From the NCBI GenBank assembly GCA_027081355.1, contig JALWKP010000057.1, positions 1 to 60,674 on the forward strand: a stretch of 60,674 bases of DNA, written 5' to 3'. This DNA is from Campylobacteraceae bacterium (lineage in GTDB: Bacteria; Campylobacterota; Campylobacteria; Campylobacterales; Sulfurovaceae). Shown here one piece after another: positions 49,537 to 57,947 of this stretch. The translations under genes and the position numbers were made by a program. The notes under the pieces were generated by a model, which ran no database searches, was not told the DNA's origin, and saw nothing but the letters and a program-made list of their open reading frames with translations. How positions within the stretch are numbered: the stretch's first letter is position 1; each line of letters begins with the position of its first letter.

Positions 49537-50400
49537 ATGAGAAAAAAACTTAAAACCATTCTACCGTTACTATTGGCAATTTATATAATTATAGACACTG
49601 TTTTAAAAGCAAACAATATTGAGTTATGCTCAAGCACCGGCTGCGAAATGGCAGGGCAGCTGCTTAAGTTTGACAGCACTTACCTTAACTATTTAGGAAT
49701 TTTTGGCGCACTTGTTTTAGTGCTTTTATCGATTTTAAAAAGCAAAAGCGCCCAGACTTTATATGTAATTACAGCAGCAGCAATGGTTGTTTTTGAGAGC
49801 TTGCTTATTGCTTCTCAGCTTAACATTAACCCCGAAGTTTGCAAATTCTGCCTTGGGGTTTATACATTTTTGCTTTTGATTTTGCTAAATGCAAATTTCC
49901 GCGTATTTGCCTACACGGTGCCGGCAATTGCCTCTATTTTTGTGGCTTTTTCATTTTTGGCAATACCGAAAAACAAAGCTTTAGTATCAAAAGACGGGCT
50001 TTATTTAATCGCCTCTAAAACCTGCCCGCACTGTAAAAAAACCAAAGCGTTTTTAAATAAAAACCATATTAAATATAGTGTAATAGATGCGCAGGATACA
50101 AATGCATATTCGTTTGCCAAAACATTAAATATTTCAAAAATACCGATTGCTATAATTAAAAAAGGTGCAAAATATCAAATTATTGTGGGTGATGAAAATA
50201 TTATTTCCAAATACTCTAAAGCTAAACAGACTCCGCAGCAAAAAGAGCAAAGCCAAAAAAGCGCTGCTCCGAATACTCCTGCCCAAAACGAAACAAATTT
50301 ACAGCCAAAACTTAACTTGGGCGGCGATGAGGGGTGCAGCTACAACCCTTTAAAAGAGTCTAGCTGCGAGAGCGAAGATGGTAATACAACAGAGCATTAA
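49537..50400 (+). CDS. VKOR-like membrane protein fused to a thioredoxin-like domain
   Basis: About 287 residues, ATG at 49537 with AAGGAG 5 bases upstream. The first ~150 residues form four membrane helices with VKOR-type cysteines (CSSTGCEMAG loop and PEVCKFCLGVYTF, a C-x2-C). Next comes a thioredoxin/glutaredoxin-like domain with CPHC in LIASKTCPHCKKTKAFL and the cis-Pro region SKIPIAI. A low-complexity Gln/Ala/Pro tail ends in two more cysteines (GCSYNPLKESSCE). It probably oxidises or reduces periplasmic thiols, passing electrons to quinone. Its end overlaps the YjbQ gene by 23 bases. Confidence 0.8.
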   Translation: MRKKLKTILPLLLAIYIIIDTVLKANNIELCSSTGCEMAGQLLKFDSTYLNYLGIFGALVLVLLSILKSKSAQTLYVITAAAMVVFESLLIASQLNINPEVCKFCLGVYTFLLLILLNANFRVFAYTVPAIASIFVAFSFLAIPKNKALVSKDGLYLIASKTCPHCKKTKAFLNKNHIKYSVIDAQDTNAYSFAKTLNISKIPIAIIKKGAKYQIIVGDENIISKYSKAKQTPQQKEQSQKSAAPNTPAQNETNLQPKLNLGGDEGCSYNPLKESSCESEDGNTTEH

Positions 50401-50785
50401 AATCCCCTCTAAAACGCGGGGTGTGCATATCATTACAAAACTTGTGCAAGAACAGATAAAAATTAAAAACGGCATTGCCAACCTTTTTTTAAAGCATACT
50501 TCGGCATCTTTGGCGTTAAATGAAAACTGCGACCCGGATGTCCGGCTAGATACAGAAGATTTTCTAAACCACTTAATCCCTGATTGCTGGAGAGGTTTTC
50601 GCCATACTTTAGAGGGGTGCGATGATATGAGCGCACATATGAAAAATATCTTTATAGGCTCCAGCCTTACAATTCCTGTTGCTGGCGGTAAACTAAATTT
50701 AGGCACCTGGCAGGGGATTTATCTGCTAGAACACCGCGATTTCAGCGGCAGCAGAGAAGTTTTTATTACGCAAATTGGAGAGTAG
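50378..50785 (+). CDS. yjbQ: YjbQ family protein
   Basis: A 135-residue protein with the family hallmarks GVHIITKLVQEQI, NGIANLFLKHTSASLALNENCDPDVRLD (conserved His-Thr-Ser-Ala-Ser), GWRGFRHTLEGCDDMSAHMKNIFIGSSLTIPV-like segments, and LGTWQGIYLLEHRD near the end. Members show weak thiamine-phosphate-synthase activity, but the real role is not settled. Translation is coupled to the upstream VKOR-Trx gene. Confidence 0.88.
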   Translation: MVIQQSIKIPSKTRGVHIITKLVQEQIKIKNGIANLFLKHTSASLALNENCDPDVRLDTEDFLNHLIPDCWRGFRHTLEGCDDMSAHMKNIFIGSSLTIPVAGGKLNLGTWQGIYLLEHRDFSGSREVFITQIGE

Positions 50786-50794
50786 ATAAGTTTT

Positions 50795-50999
50795 TGCTAT
50801 CGTTAAATGTATCTATTAATTGGCAAAAAGCTAAAAGCGAAAAGCGAAAAAGTTGTCTGCCTTCCGTAATCCATTTGGAATACGGAATGCAGATTACAAA
50901 TATTCCAATCTCTAATCTCTCTTCTCTAATATGCTTTTAGCCTTGAGCTTTAAGCTTATTGCATTTTATGGATGTAAAATCTTTAATTTAATGACAATG
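50795..50999. mobile_element. MITE-like inverted-repeat element, copy B
   Basis: About 205 bases between two convergent genes. The right arm (CCTTGAGCTTTAAGCTTAT, then TGCATTTTATGGATGTAAAA and TTAATGACAATG) matches copies A and C. The left arm is more decayed but keeps ATTGGCAAAAAGCTAAAAGC. The centre carries TTCCGTA/TACGGAA inverted repeats. The arms show 7-base units (TAAAAGC, GAAAAGC). It may also work as a bidirectional terminator. Confidence 0.65.
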
Positions 51000-51019
51000 T
51001 TCCTTACCATTTCTCAAGT

Positions 51020-52039
51020 TTAAATCAAACTCCCCGGTTGAAGACGTTTTGTGGCGCCCACTTTTAAAGAGTCTTCTGAAAAATCTCCGTTTTTATATGC
51101 TTCTATTGCCCATCTGCCTATCATTGCGGCATTGTCAGAGGTGTATTTTAAATCCACTTCGAGCATATTTTTATTAAACTCTTTGCAAAGCTTTTTAAAG
51201 CCCTCTTTTATGTAACTGTTTGCACTAACCCCGCCTACAATTGCAAAATTTGGGATAATATTTTCTTTAAAAACCTTTTTGCTCTTTTGCAAAAGATGCT
51301 TTAGCACCGCTTTTTGAAAGCTTGCAGATAAATTGCAAATATCCTGCCTGCTCATATTTTTTGCTCCGCCAAGCGCTTCTATCTGCAGTCTGACGGCATT
51401 TTTTAAACCCGAAAGCGAAAAAGCGACAAGCGGAGAGTTTTGCATCGGCACGGGCAGGTTAAAACTGTTTTCGTCCCCTTCTAAAGCCAGTTTCTCAATA
51501 ATTGGACCGCCGGGATACCCAAGAGAGAGCATTTTGGCAACTTTATCGTAAGCTTCGCCCACGCTGTCGTCTATCGTTGTGGCAAGCAGTTTCATTTTAT
51601 CGTAACTCTCTACTTCGATAATTTGTGTATGTCCGCCCGAGACCAAAAGCACAAGAAGCGGAAGAGTCTGCTCTTTGCCAATAAAAAGCGAATAGATATG
51701 CCCCTTTAAATGATTAACTCCAATAATTGGCACATTTAAAAAAGCTGCAGCCCCTTTTGCCATTATTACGCCCTCGTGCAGCGAAACCGAAAGCCCCGGA
51801 TGTGTAGTAACCGCCACCGCTTTAATATCTGCAAAATACGGCTTTATTTTCTCTAGCAATTTAGGCAGGGCAACTGCGTGCAAACGGCTTGCAAGTTCTG
51901 GCACAACGCCGCCGTAGCTAGAGTGTTCCGCCTCTTGCGAAACTTTTAAATGCTCAATCAACTCCAAACTGTCAATATCTGTAAGCGCAACAGAGCTGTC
52001 ATCGCAGCTGCTCTCTATACTTAAAATCAAATTACCCAT
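51020..52039 (-). CDS. tsaD: tRNA N6-threonylcarbamoyladenosine transferase
   Basis: A 339-residue ASKHA-fold enzyme. The N-terminal [17 protein letters not shown] and the metal-binding His110 and His114 ([13 protein letters not shown]) are present. Also [51 protein letters not shown] and the final [17 protein letters not shown]. It completes the t6A37 modification of tRNAs with TsaB/TsaE. The start overlaps the hydrolase gene end by 8 bases. Confidence 0.95.
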   Translation of the reverse strand: MGNLILSIESSCDDSSVALTDIDSLELIEHLKVSQEAEHSSYGGVVPELASRLHAVALPKLLEKIKPYFADIKAVAVTTHPGLSVSLHEGVIMAKGAAAFLNVPIIGVNHLKGHIYSLFIGKEQTLPLLVLLVSGGHTQIIEVESYDKMKLLATTIDDSVGEAYDKVAKMLSLGYPGGPIIEKLALEGDENSFNLPVPMQNSPLVAFSLSGLKNAVRLQIEALGGAKNMSRQDICNLSASFQKAVLKHLLQKSKKVFKENIIPNFAIVGGVSANSYIKEGFKKLCKEFNKNMLEVDLKYTSDNAAMIGRWAIEAYKNGDFSEDSLKVGATKRLQPGSLI

Positions 52040-52604
52040 TGCAGTCTCGCTTTAACCCAAAATTTGGGTTTATTTCAAATTCTCTCTCCATCCACTCCCA
52101 GTCGCCAAAACCGCTCTCGGCATTAATATGCCCCGCATTTTGCAGTATCTTAAGCTTAGCGCCGTAAATTTTTGCCAACTCTTCAACCTCATCCAGAGTG
52201 CACCATTTATCGTTGCTAGATGCTGCAATTGTTACCTCTTTTGCAAACAATCTTTTGGGCTTTGGCGCAGGAAAAAACGAGCCGATTGTATTCTCTTTGG
52301 TATTCAAACTAGGAATTGCCACAAGATACAGCTTATCGATTAAATCCGCTTTTAAATCCAAACTATCGGCATACCAAAACCAAAGCGTATTTGCCAAAGA
52401 GTGGCACACTACGATATTTGGCTTAAAACTCTCCATTAAATCTTTTAACTGCTTTAGCCAGCTGTTTTTATGCGGAAAGTGCGGATTTTTTAAAAGCGGA
52501 AAAGAGACCGTGCCGTAATTGCAGGCAATTTTGCCCGCCAGCTTCGCCTGCCAGTGCGGATAATCGCTCCCGCCCCATCCGTGCAGAATTAATACCCTAT
52601 TCAT
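52032..52604 (-). CDS. RBBP9/YdeN family alpha/beta hydrolase
   Basis: 190 residues. The oxyanion motif is [12 protein letters not shown], the nucleophile is Ser69 ([13 protein letters not shown]), and the catalytic His lies in [17 protein letters not shown]. These are small serine hydrolases of unknown bacterial substrate. Its start overlaps the end of hemH by 4 bases, giving a hemH-hydrolase-tsaD coupled set. Confidence 0.87.
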   Translation of the reverse strand: MNRVLILHGWGGSDYPHWQAKLAGKIACNYGTVSFPLLKNPHFPHKNSWLKQLKDLMESFKPNIVVCHSLANTLWFWYADSLDLKADLIDKLYLVAIPSLNTKENTIGSFFPAPKPKRLFAKEVTIAASSNDKWCTLDEVEELAKIYGAKLKILQNAGHINAESGFGDWEWMEREFEINPNFGLKRDCNG

Positions 52605-53527
52605 ATTAATCCTTGTATAAACTTCGCAAATTCATCGCTGTCATTTGGACATTTGGCTACTTTATAGTAATCGTAACCGATTTTTTCGGCTATTTCTCGG
52701 TGTTCAATATCCAGCTCGAAAACGGTTTCGGAATTATCGATTGTAAAGGCTATCGGGAAAATTAGCACGCTTAAACTGCTTGGGTTTCTTAGCACATCGC
52801 TTAAGTTTGGCTCCAGCCAAGTTCCGTTGCCTACTTTTGACTGATAGGCAAGCTGTGTCTCTTTAAAATTACAGCCGCGTCTATTTAACTCTTGTAAAAT
52901 AAGCTCATAATTTGCATTTATCTCTTTTTCGTAAGGGTCGCCTTTTTTAATAATATCCATAGGGAGTCCGTGGGCTGAGACAATCAGCTTTTTATCTTCG
53001 CAAGGCTCGCCCTCTAAAGCTTGCTCTATCAAATCGCACTGCAGTTTAATATAATTGGGGTTATCGAAGTATCTGTCTATAATTTTTAATTTTGGGCTCC
53101 AATTTAGCGCCTTTAAAGCCTCTTGCACATCTTCGATAGAAGATTTCACCGTAGTGCTTGAGTATTGCGGATACATAGAAAAGAGCACCAGTTCTTTAAT
53201 TCCCTGCTCTTTTAACTTTGGCAAAACATCTTTTGCAAAGGGCGGAACATATCGCATAACGGGATAAACAGGCACCCCTGTTATATCGGCAAGCTTATTG
53301 GCAAGCGAATTTGAAATCTCAAGCAGAGGGGACTTTCCGCCTAAAATTTTATAATTCTCCACCGCTTCATTTAAGCGCTTTTTAACGATAATATTGCCTA
53401 TGAATTTGCGCAGCAGGGCGTTGGTTTGGAGTATATACTTGTCGCTGAACATATTTCGCAAAAACAGCTCCACCTCGCCTAAATTGCTCGGTCCGCCCAT
53501 ATTTAAAAGCAAAATAGCCTGTTTCAT
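52601..53527 (-). CDS. hemH: Ferrochelatase
   Basis: A 308-residue protein. It starts AILLLNMGGPSNLGEVELFLRNMFSD. The metal-site His is in VSAHGLPMDIIKKGDPYEKE, and the conserved acidic pair is in IDNSETVFELDIEHREIA. It inserts Fe2+ into protoporphyrin IX (or works on coproporphyrin III in some lineages) as the last haem step. It is divergent from the FmdE-like gene over a 116-base gap. Confidence 0.93.
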   Translation of the reverse strand: MKQAILLLNMGGPSNLGEVELFLRNMFSDKYILQTNALLRKFIGNIIVKKRLNEAVENYKILGGKSPLLEISNSLANKLADITGVPVYPVMRYVPPFAKDVLPKLKEQGIKELVLFSMYPQYSSTTVKSSIEDVQEALKALNWSPKLKIIDRYFDNPNYIKLQCDLIEQALEGEPCEDKKLIVSAHGLPMDIIKKGDPYEKEINANYELILQELNRRGCNFKETQLAYQSKVGNGTWLEPNLSDVLRNPSSLSVLIFPIAFTIDNSETVFELDIEHREIAEKIGYDYYKVAKCPNDSDEFAKFIQGLI

Positions 53528-53643
53528 ATCTGCCTTTTTTAATGTTAATATTACTCAATTTTAGCTGTTAATAATAAATTTTTGATATAAATCATTAAAG
53601 AAAAATGCTTCTTTGGGTAAAATGGCTATAAAAAAAGGTTAAT

Positions 53644-54243
53644 ATGAAATATCCAAGTTTTTACGACAATGTTGAACCGTTTGTTTTACAAGATGCTTTA
53701 AGCGATTTTTTAGGTGCGACACAAGACGGCATAATAAAAATAAATTATCTTGATTGCGTTAAATTGGCAGGGCACTCTTGCCCGACAGTGGCGGGGGCTT
53801 ATATTTTGGCTAAAATTGCTCTTAAAAAGCTTTACGGGCAAGATATGGGGCAAAGAAGCCAAATTAAAATAGAGTTTAAAGAGGCGAAAGAACACCAGGT
53901 TACCGGTGTGATAGGTTCGGTTTTGGGCTTTATTTTAGGTGCTGGCGACAGCGGCGGATTTACGGGTATTGGCGGTAAATTTAACAGACGCGATTTATTA
54001 AAATACGGCGCAGAAGATGTAAAAGGAATGGTAAGATTCACCCGTTTAGACAATGGCGAATCGCTCACCCTGACACTTAATACTTCGGCTGTGCCTGGCA
54101 ACCCGAATATGAAAGTTTTAATGCAAAAAACCCTTACAGGACAAGCTAGCAGCGAAGAAGCCCAAGAGTTTAAAAAACTTTGGCAGTCAAGAGTTGAATA
54201 TATGCTGACTAACCCGCAAATATGGGAAGAGATTGCTTGTTAG
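53644..54243 (+). CDS. FmdE family protein
   Basis: 199 residues with the FmdE core LDCVKLAGHSCPTVAGAYILAKIALKKLYG, carrying the conserved Cys, His and Cys. A later segment VTGVIGSVLGFILGAGDSGGFTGIGGKFNRRDLL follows. The zinc-ribbon tail of archaeal FmdE is absent. FmdE-like proteins accompany molybdenum/tungsten enzymes, and the bacterial role is not established. AGGTT precedes the ATG weakly. Confidence 0.8.
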   Translation: MKYPSFYDNVEPFVLQDALSDFLGATQDGIIKINYLDCVKLAGHSCPTVAGAYILAKIALKKLYGQDMGQRSQIKIEFKEAKEHQVTGVIGSVLGFILGAGDSGGFTGIGGKFNRRDLLKYGAEDVKGMVRFTRLDNGESLTLTLNTSAVPGNPNMKVLMQKTLTGQASSEEAQEFKKLWQSRVEYMLTNPQIWEEIAC

Positions 54244-54324
54244 GGTTGAGGATTTAGTTTTAGAAACAGATTTATACGGAAGCTTCAATTTTCCGTTTTC
54301 TGCTTTCCGTATGTAGGGGCAGAC

Positions 54325-54594
54325 CAATGCTATTAAGTTAAGAGTAAAATATCCATTTATTGGCACAAAGCTTAAAGCTAAAAGCAGAAAGCAAAAAAAT
54401 TATCTGCCTCCTGTCATTCCCAACTTGATTGGGAATCCACGATTTAAATTGCTTAAAAGTAAAAATAGGACTTTTGTAGCAGTTCAAACTGTGGATTCCC
54501 GCTTTCGCGGGAATGACGAGGTGGTTGGCTTTTGGCTTTGAGCTTTAAGCTTTGTGCATTTTATGGATATAAAATCCTTAACTTAATGGCATTG
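54325..54594. mobile_element. MITE-like inverted-repeat element, copy C, with target duplication
   Basis: 270 bases with ~60-base terminal inverted repeats (ends CAATGCTATTAAGTTAAG and, on the other strand, CAATGCCATTAAGTTAAG). AGGGGCAGAC lies immediately before (54315-54324) and after (54595-54604), and the next base C also matches, giving a 10-11 bp direct repeat that looks like a target-site duplication. The centre carries two copies of a common palindromic repeat in opposite directions (54413-54440 and 54491-54517, of the GTCATTCCC...GGGAATCCAC kind). The inner arms read as 7-base units. Confidence 0.8.
54413..54517. repeat. Inverted pair of REP-like palindromes inside element C
   Basis: GTCATTCCC...GGGAATCCAC at 54413-54440 and GTGGATTCCC...GGGAATGAC at 54491-54517 are mutual inverted copies, each also a hairpin. 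This sequence type recurs between genes in many bacteria. Copies A and B do not carry this pair (A keeps only GTCATTCC), so it was probably gained in or lost from the centre. Confidence 0.7.
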
Positions 54595-54596
54595 AG

Positions 54597-54618
54597 GGGC
54601 AGACCTGCGTGTCTGCCC
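54597..54618. repeat. REP-like hairpin next to element C
   Basis: GGGCAGAC (54597-54604) pairs with GTCTGCCC (54611-54618) around a 6-base loop. The element C insertion duplicated its left half. It may act as a terminator for the FmdE-like gene. Confidence 0.6.
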
Positions 54619-54670
54619 GCGATATGCCGAACACATTATCCTTAAAATAAACTAACGAAAGGAAAAGTAT

Positions 54671-55111
54671 ATGCAAATATCACAATATTTAATAAATGAG
54701 CACAGAGAGTGCGACAATCTTTTTGCAAAAGCAGAAGCGGCAGCGGCAAAAGGGGATTTTGCCCTTACAAAAGAAGAGTTTTTAAAATTCGCCGATGAGA
54801 CGCTTTTGCATTTTAAAAAAGAAGAAGAGGAGTTTTTCCCTAAATTTGAAGAAATTACAGGTTCCAGCGATGGTCCGACAATGGTTATGAAATACGAGCA
54901 CGACCAGGTGCGCGGGCTTTTTGGCAAAATGGCGCAGGCAATCGAGAATGAAAACAAAGATACTTTTCTCTCACTGGCAGAATCGTTAATGATTTTGCTG
55001 CAGCAGCACAATATGAAAGAAGAGCAGATGCTTTATGCAATGGCAGACAGAGTTTTAAGCCCCGATGCGAAAGAAGAGTTAATCCAAAAAATGCAGGAGA
55101 CAAAACTTTGA
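54671..55111 (+). CDS. Hemerythrin-domain protein
   Basis: 146 residues, four-helix hemerythrin (HHE) fold: QYLINEHRECDNLFAKAEA (first His), LLHFKKEEEEFFPKFEEI (His and Glu), MKYEHDQVRGLFGKM, and LLQQHNMKEEQMLYAMAD. A di-iron site binding O2 or NO is expected. First gene of a three-gene set with DUF2249 and an NnrS-like protein, a combination linked to nitric oxide or oxygen stress in denitrifying and microaerophilic bacteria. Confidence 0.9.
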   Translation: MQISQYLINEHRECDNLFAKAEAAAAKGDFALTKEEFLKFADETLLHFKKEEEEFFPKFEEITGSSDGPTMVMKYEHDQVRGLFGKMAQAIENENKDTFLSLAESLMILLQQHNMKEEQMLYAMADRVLSPDAKEELIQKMQETKL

Positions 55112-55368
55112 AAGAAATCTTTTTAGATGCGCGCAATTTAGAGCACCCAGAGCCGCTTGAAAAGGCTATAAGCATTTTAAAACATTTAAATGACAAAAGT
55201 TACTTTTATATGCTTCACCGCAGAGAACCCACCCCTCTGCTGGCTCTTGCAAGCGAACACAACTTAAATTTTGTCAGCAAATTAGCCCAAGATAACAATT
55301 GGCATATTATAATTTCACCCAAAAAAGATATTAATTTAGAGCAGTTTATCAGGTTAAGCGATGTTTAA
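55108..55368 (+). CDS. DUF2249 domain protein
   Basis: 86 residues: EIFLDARNLEHPEPLEKAISILKHLN, YFYMLHRREPTPLLALASEHNLNF and a closing WHIIISPK. This TusA-like fold usually accompanies hemerythrin and nitric-oxide-related genes. It overlaps the previous gene by 4 bases and the next by 8, so the three proteins are probably made together. The biochemical role is unknown. Confidence 0.87.
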   Translation: MKEIFLDARNLEHPEPLEKAISILKHLNDKSYFYMLHRREPTPLLALASEHNLNFVSKLAQDNNWHIIISPKKDINLEQFIRLSDV

Positions 55369-56635
55369 TAACAGCGGTTTGTCAATGGAGCAAGCCCCTC
55401 CGATAAAGGTGGTTTTGCGCTTTTTTTTAACTGGTTCGGTCTTTGGCATAATAGCAGGAATTATGCTCTTTTTCTCAAATGATATAAACAATATTTATTC
55501 TGCTCAGACTTTAATTATAACGCACACTTTAACTTTAGGGGTTATGGCTTCTTTTATGTTTGGCGCGCTTTTTCAAATGCTGCCGGTGCTTGCCGGGGTG
55601 CATATTAAAGCGCCTGTAAAGCTTTCGATACGGATAAATTACGCCCTTATTTTTGGGACACTCTTTTTGCTTTTGGCTTTTTACAACGGCGCTGTTATCA
55701 ATTATATTTTTGCAATGGCGCTGCTTGGATTTGCACTTTTTGCAACCTCCTATATTATGGTTAGGCAGCTGCTTAAAATAAAACATTCCGCCTCTTCCAA
55801 AGGAATGCTGCTGTCTCTGCTTACTTTAAGTTTAGTTGCAATTTTTGGTATTATAATGTTACTAGAAAGACTTGGTATTCCTATTTGGTTAAACTATTTG
55901 CATTTAAAAGAAATCCATTTTAGCTTTGGGGTTTTTGGCTGGATTGCTATGCTTATTATTTCGGTTTCGTTTCAAGTTATAGAAATGTTTTACGTCACTC
56001 CGCCATATCCTAAAATTTATGCCAAATATATGCCTTTGGCACTCTTTTTGCTGCTTTTATTGAATATTTTAAGTGCATTTTTTGCACCTAAATTAATGCA
56101 TTTTATTCAAACTGCCGCAGTGCTTGCCGTTGCTGTGCACGCTGTGCTTACTTTAATGCGTTTAAAACAGAAAAAGCGAGCCGTTACCGATGCCACAATT
56201 TTATTTTGGGCTCTTGCAATGGTTTCGTATCTCATTTTTACGGCGACTTGTATTGCAAACCTCTTTATAACCGTTCCGCCGCTGCTTACAGCTTCGTTTT
56301 TTGCCCTATTTGCCCTTGGAACTGTTTTTGCAATGGTTTATAAAATAGTTCCGTTTTTAGTCTGGTTCCACTTAAATGCCCAGGGCTATTTTGATGCTCC
56401 GATGATGCACGAAATAGCTTCGGCAAAATATGCAAGAATCAATTTATATCTATTCTCTTCTTTATTGATACTTGTAATTTTTACTTCTTTTTCAAAATTT
56501 TTCTGTCAATTAGTATCTATAATTTTGATTATCTCTTTTTTTATGCTATTCTATATGATGTATAGAGGATGGCATAAATATCTTTATGTTTTAAAGAACG
56601 GCAAAAAATTTGAATTTAATATGCCTAATCTTTAA
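55361..56635 (+). CDS. NnrS-like / haem-copper-oxidase-like membrane protein
   Basis: 424 residues with about 12 membrane helices. Conserved His-containing helices (IITHTLTLGVMASFMFGALFQMLPVLAGVHI, IHFSFGVFGWIAMLIISVSFQVIEMF, FLVWFHLNAQGYF) suggest haem or copper binding, as in NnrS and cytochrome-oxidase subunit I relatives. A role in nitric oxide tolerance or respiration fits the hemerythrin and DUF2249 neighbours; it is not proven. A strong hairpin follows the stop codon. Confidence 0.75.
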   Translation: MFNNSGLSMEQAPPIKVVLRFFLTGSVFGIIAGIMLFFSNDINNIYSAQTLIITHTLTLGVMASFMFGALFQMLPVLAGVHIKAPVKLSIRINYALIFGTLFLLLAFYNGAVINYIFAMALLGFALFATSYIMVRQLLKIKHSASSKGMLLSLLTLSLVAIFGIIMLLERLGIPIWLNYLHLKEIHFSFGVFGWIAMLIISVSFQVIEMFYVTPPYPKIYAKYMPLALFLLLLLNILSAFFAPKLMHFIQTAAVLAVAVHAVLTLMRLKQKKRAVTDATILFWALAMVSYLIFTATCIANLFITVPPLLTASFFALFALGTVFAMVYKIVPFLVWFHLNAQGYFDAPMMHEIASAKYARINLYLFSSLLILVIFTSFSKFFCQLVSIILIISFFMLFYMMYRGWHKYLYVLKNGKKFEFNMPNL

Positions 56636-56653
56636 AACAGACTCTTTTATTAA

Positions 56654-56680
56654 ATTTAACAGCATTTTTTGCTGTTAAAT
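56654..56680 (+). terminator. Terminator of the hemerythrin/NnrS-like operon
   Basis: ATTTAACAGCA (56654-56664) pairs perfectly with TGCTGTTAAAT (56670-56680) around five T residues. It lies 19 bases after the stop codon and a short T-rich tail follows. Confidence 0.65.
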
Positions 56681-56831
56681 CTTATATTTTACAAAAAATT
56701 TATGTATAATCCTCTTCTGTTTTTCCTGCTCTTATTAAGCTGCAGGAAAAATGTTAAATATTTGTTATAAGTTAATCTTGTTATAGTAAATTTTTTTTAT
56801 TGTATCGTAATTTAAAAGGCTTAAGAAATCT

Positions 56832-56854
56832 ATATATCCATAATATGGATATAT
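56832..56854. promoter_or_regulatory. 10-bp palindrome, possible operator
   Basis: ATATATCCAT and ATGGATATAT are separated by three bases, upstream of the 316-residue hypothetical gene. Symmetry and position suggest a protein-binding site. The core TATATCCAT also occurs in the MITE-like arms, so an evolutionary link is possible. Confidence 0.35.
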
Positions 56855-56959
56855 TTATATTAGTTACTAAAAAGTTCATTTGAATATTTGCAAAAAGCAA
56901 ATATGTAAAAAATATGTCAATATTTATTAATTTTAAGCCACTTTTTTTAAATTATACGG

Positions 56960-56965
56960 TATAAT
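56960..56965 (+). promoter_or_regulatory. -10 box upstream of the hypothetical gene at 56997
   Basis: A TATAAT lies 31 bases before the chosen start codon, within a run of AT-rich sequence. No clear -35. Confidence 0.45.
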
Positions 56966-56996
56966 GGCATTATATAATAAATATAACGAGGAATAT

Positions 56997-57944
56997 ATGC
57001 AAAAATATATATTTAAAAATTATGACCATATATTAGAGAATTTAAGAAGCAAAGTAGTTGAACTGTTTCAGCGTGATAAAAAGGAACACAATACTTCTAT
57101 GCAATTGAGTCCTATTGAAATTATAGAATCTGAAATCAGATTGCAAGAAGAGAACTTAGAGCAAAAAGAGTCAATAGAACAAAAAGAAGAAACACGAAAA
57201 ATTCTTTTGCTTCTTTATATTGAAAAAAAAGCTCTTACAAGTTCATGCAAATATATAAAAAGAGCAAATGAAATTTTAAAAGATGGAACCGATGACAGCG
57301 CTTATGAAGCTTTAGATTACTTAGAGAGGGTTCCTGTTAAAACTGTAACAAGTGAAGATTTAAATAATATCCATATTTTTAAAGCTTTAATATATGAATT
57401 TTTAGAAGAGTTTGAAGAATCGTCTAAAGAGTATAAAAAAGCTTTAAAATATGACAAAACACCAAATACATTAATAATTTATAAAAAATTTGTAGAGCGC
57501 TCCCGCGAAGTAAAAAGCTGGTATAAAAAAGAAGAAAAATACGGCGGGGCTTATAATGTCTCTTTAATTCACAAAATTACCGATATTAAAGATATGCCAA
57601 AAGTTGTAGAAAGTTTAGAAAATATAGCAAAATATTATGCAAGAAGCCCCAAAAGCCGCCTGTTAGGCAAAAAATATTTTAGAGAAGTGTTAAAAATGTT
57701 AAAAATTTTATCAAACAAAGAGCCGGAAAAATATACATGCAAATATGTCGAAGCCCTTTTGGATGCAGTAGATATTTTTATGATGCCGCCTTTTATTCTA
57801 AAAGAAGCCAGCGAATTGCTAAAACCTATCGAAAACTGCAAAGAGTCCAGAACTTACTTAATTGAGCGGCTAAAAAATTTAAAAAAGAAAACTTTTATAA
57901 AAAGCACTATTAATATAAATACTGCATCTATAAAAGTTGCATAA
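56997..57944 (+). CDS. Hypothetical helical/TPR-like protein
   Basis: About 315 residues. I start at 56997 (MQKYIFKNYDHILENL) because CGAGGA lies 6 bases upstream; an earlier ATG at 56964 lies within the promoter box. Residues ~50-75 are a charged coiled coil (EEENLEQKE pattern). A TPR-like stretch follows (LNNIHIFKALIYEFLEEFEESSKEYKKALKYDKTPNTLIIY), and then helical repeats to the end. I see no enzymatic motif or signal peptide, so it is probably a cytoplasmic scaffold. Confidence 0.65.
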   Translation: MQKYIFKNYDHILENLRSKVVELFQRDKKEHNTSMQLSPIEIIESEIRLQEENLEQKESIEQKEETRKILLLLYIEKKALTSSCKYIKRANEILKDGTDDSAYEALDYLERVPVKTVTSEDLNNIHIFKALIYEFLEEFEESSKEYKKALKYDKTPNTLIIYKKFVERSREVKSWYKKEEKYGGAYNVSLIHKITDIKDMPKVVESLENIAKYYARSPKSRLLGKKYFREVLKMLKILSNKEPEKYTCKYVEALLDAVDIFMMPPFILKEASELLKPIENCKESRTYLIERLKNLKKKTFIKSTININTASIKVA

Positions 57945-57947
57945 AAC

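Larger units (their letters stand above)
54244..54670. other. 427-bp intergenic region with nested repeats
   Basis: No gene is present. The order is: a remnant of a GGGGCAGACC palindrome, MITE-like copy C (54325-54594), the rest of the palindrome (to 54618), then the promoter region of the hemerythrin operon with a GAAAGGAAAAG ribosome site before 54671. Confidence 0.75.
56636..56996. other. 360-bp AT-rich intergenic region with three hairpins
   Basis: No gene is seen. It contains a terminator-like hairpin (56654-56680), a second inverted repeat TTTTTCCTGC/GCAGGAAAAA (56720-56729 with 56742-56751), and a palindrome ATATATCCAT/ATGGATATAT (56832-56841 with 56845-56854). A TATAAT promoter box (56960-56965) serves the next gene. 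Confidence 0.65.

Noticed and set aside
54413-54517. Repeated hairpins that might look like a CRISPR array
   Set aside because: There are only two copies, in opposite directions, with no regular spacers and no cas genes. They are REP-like palindromes.
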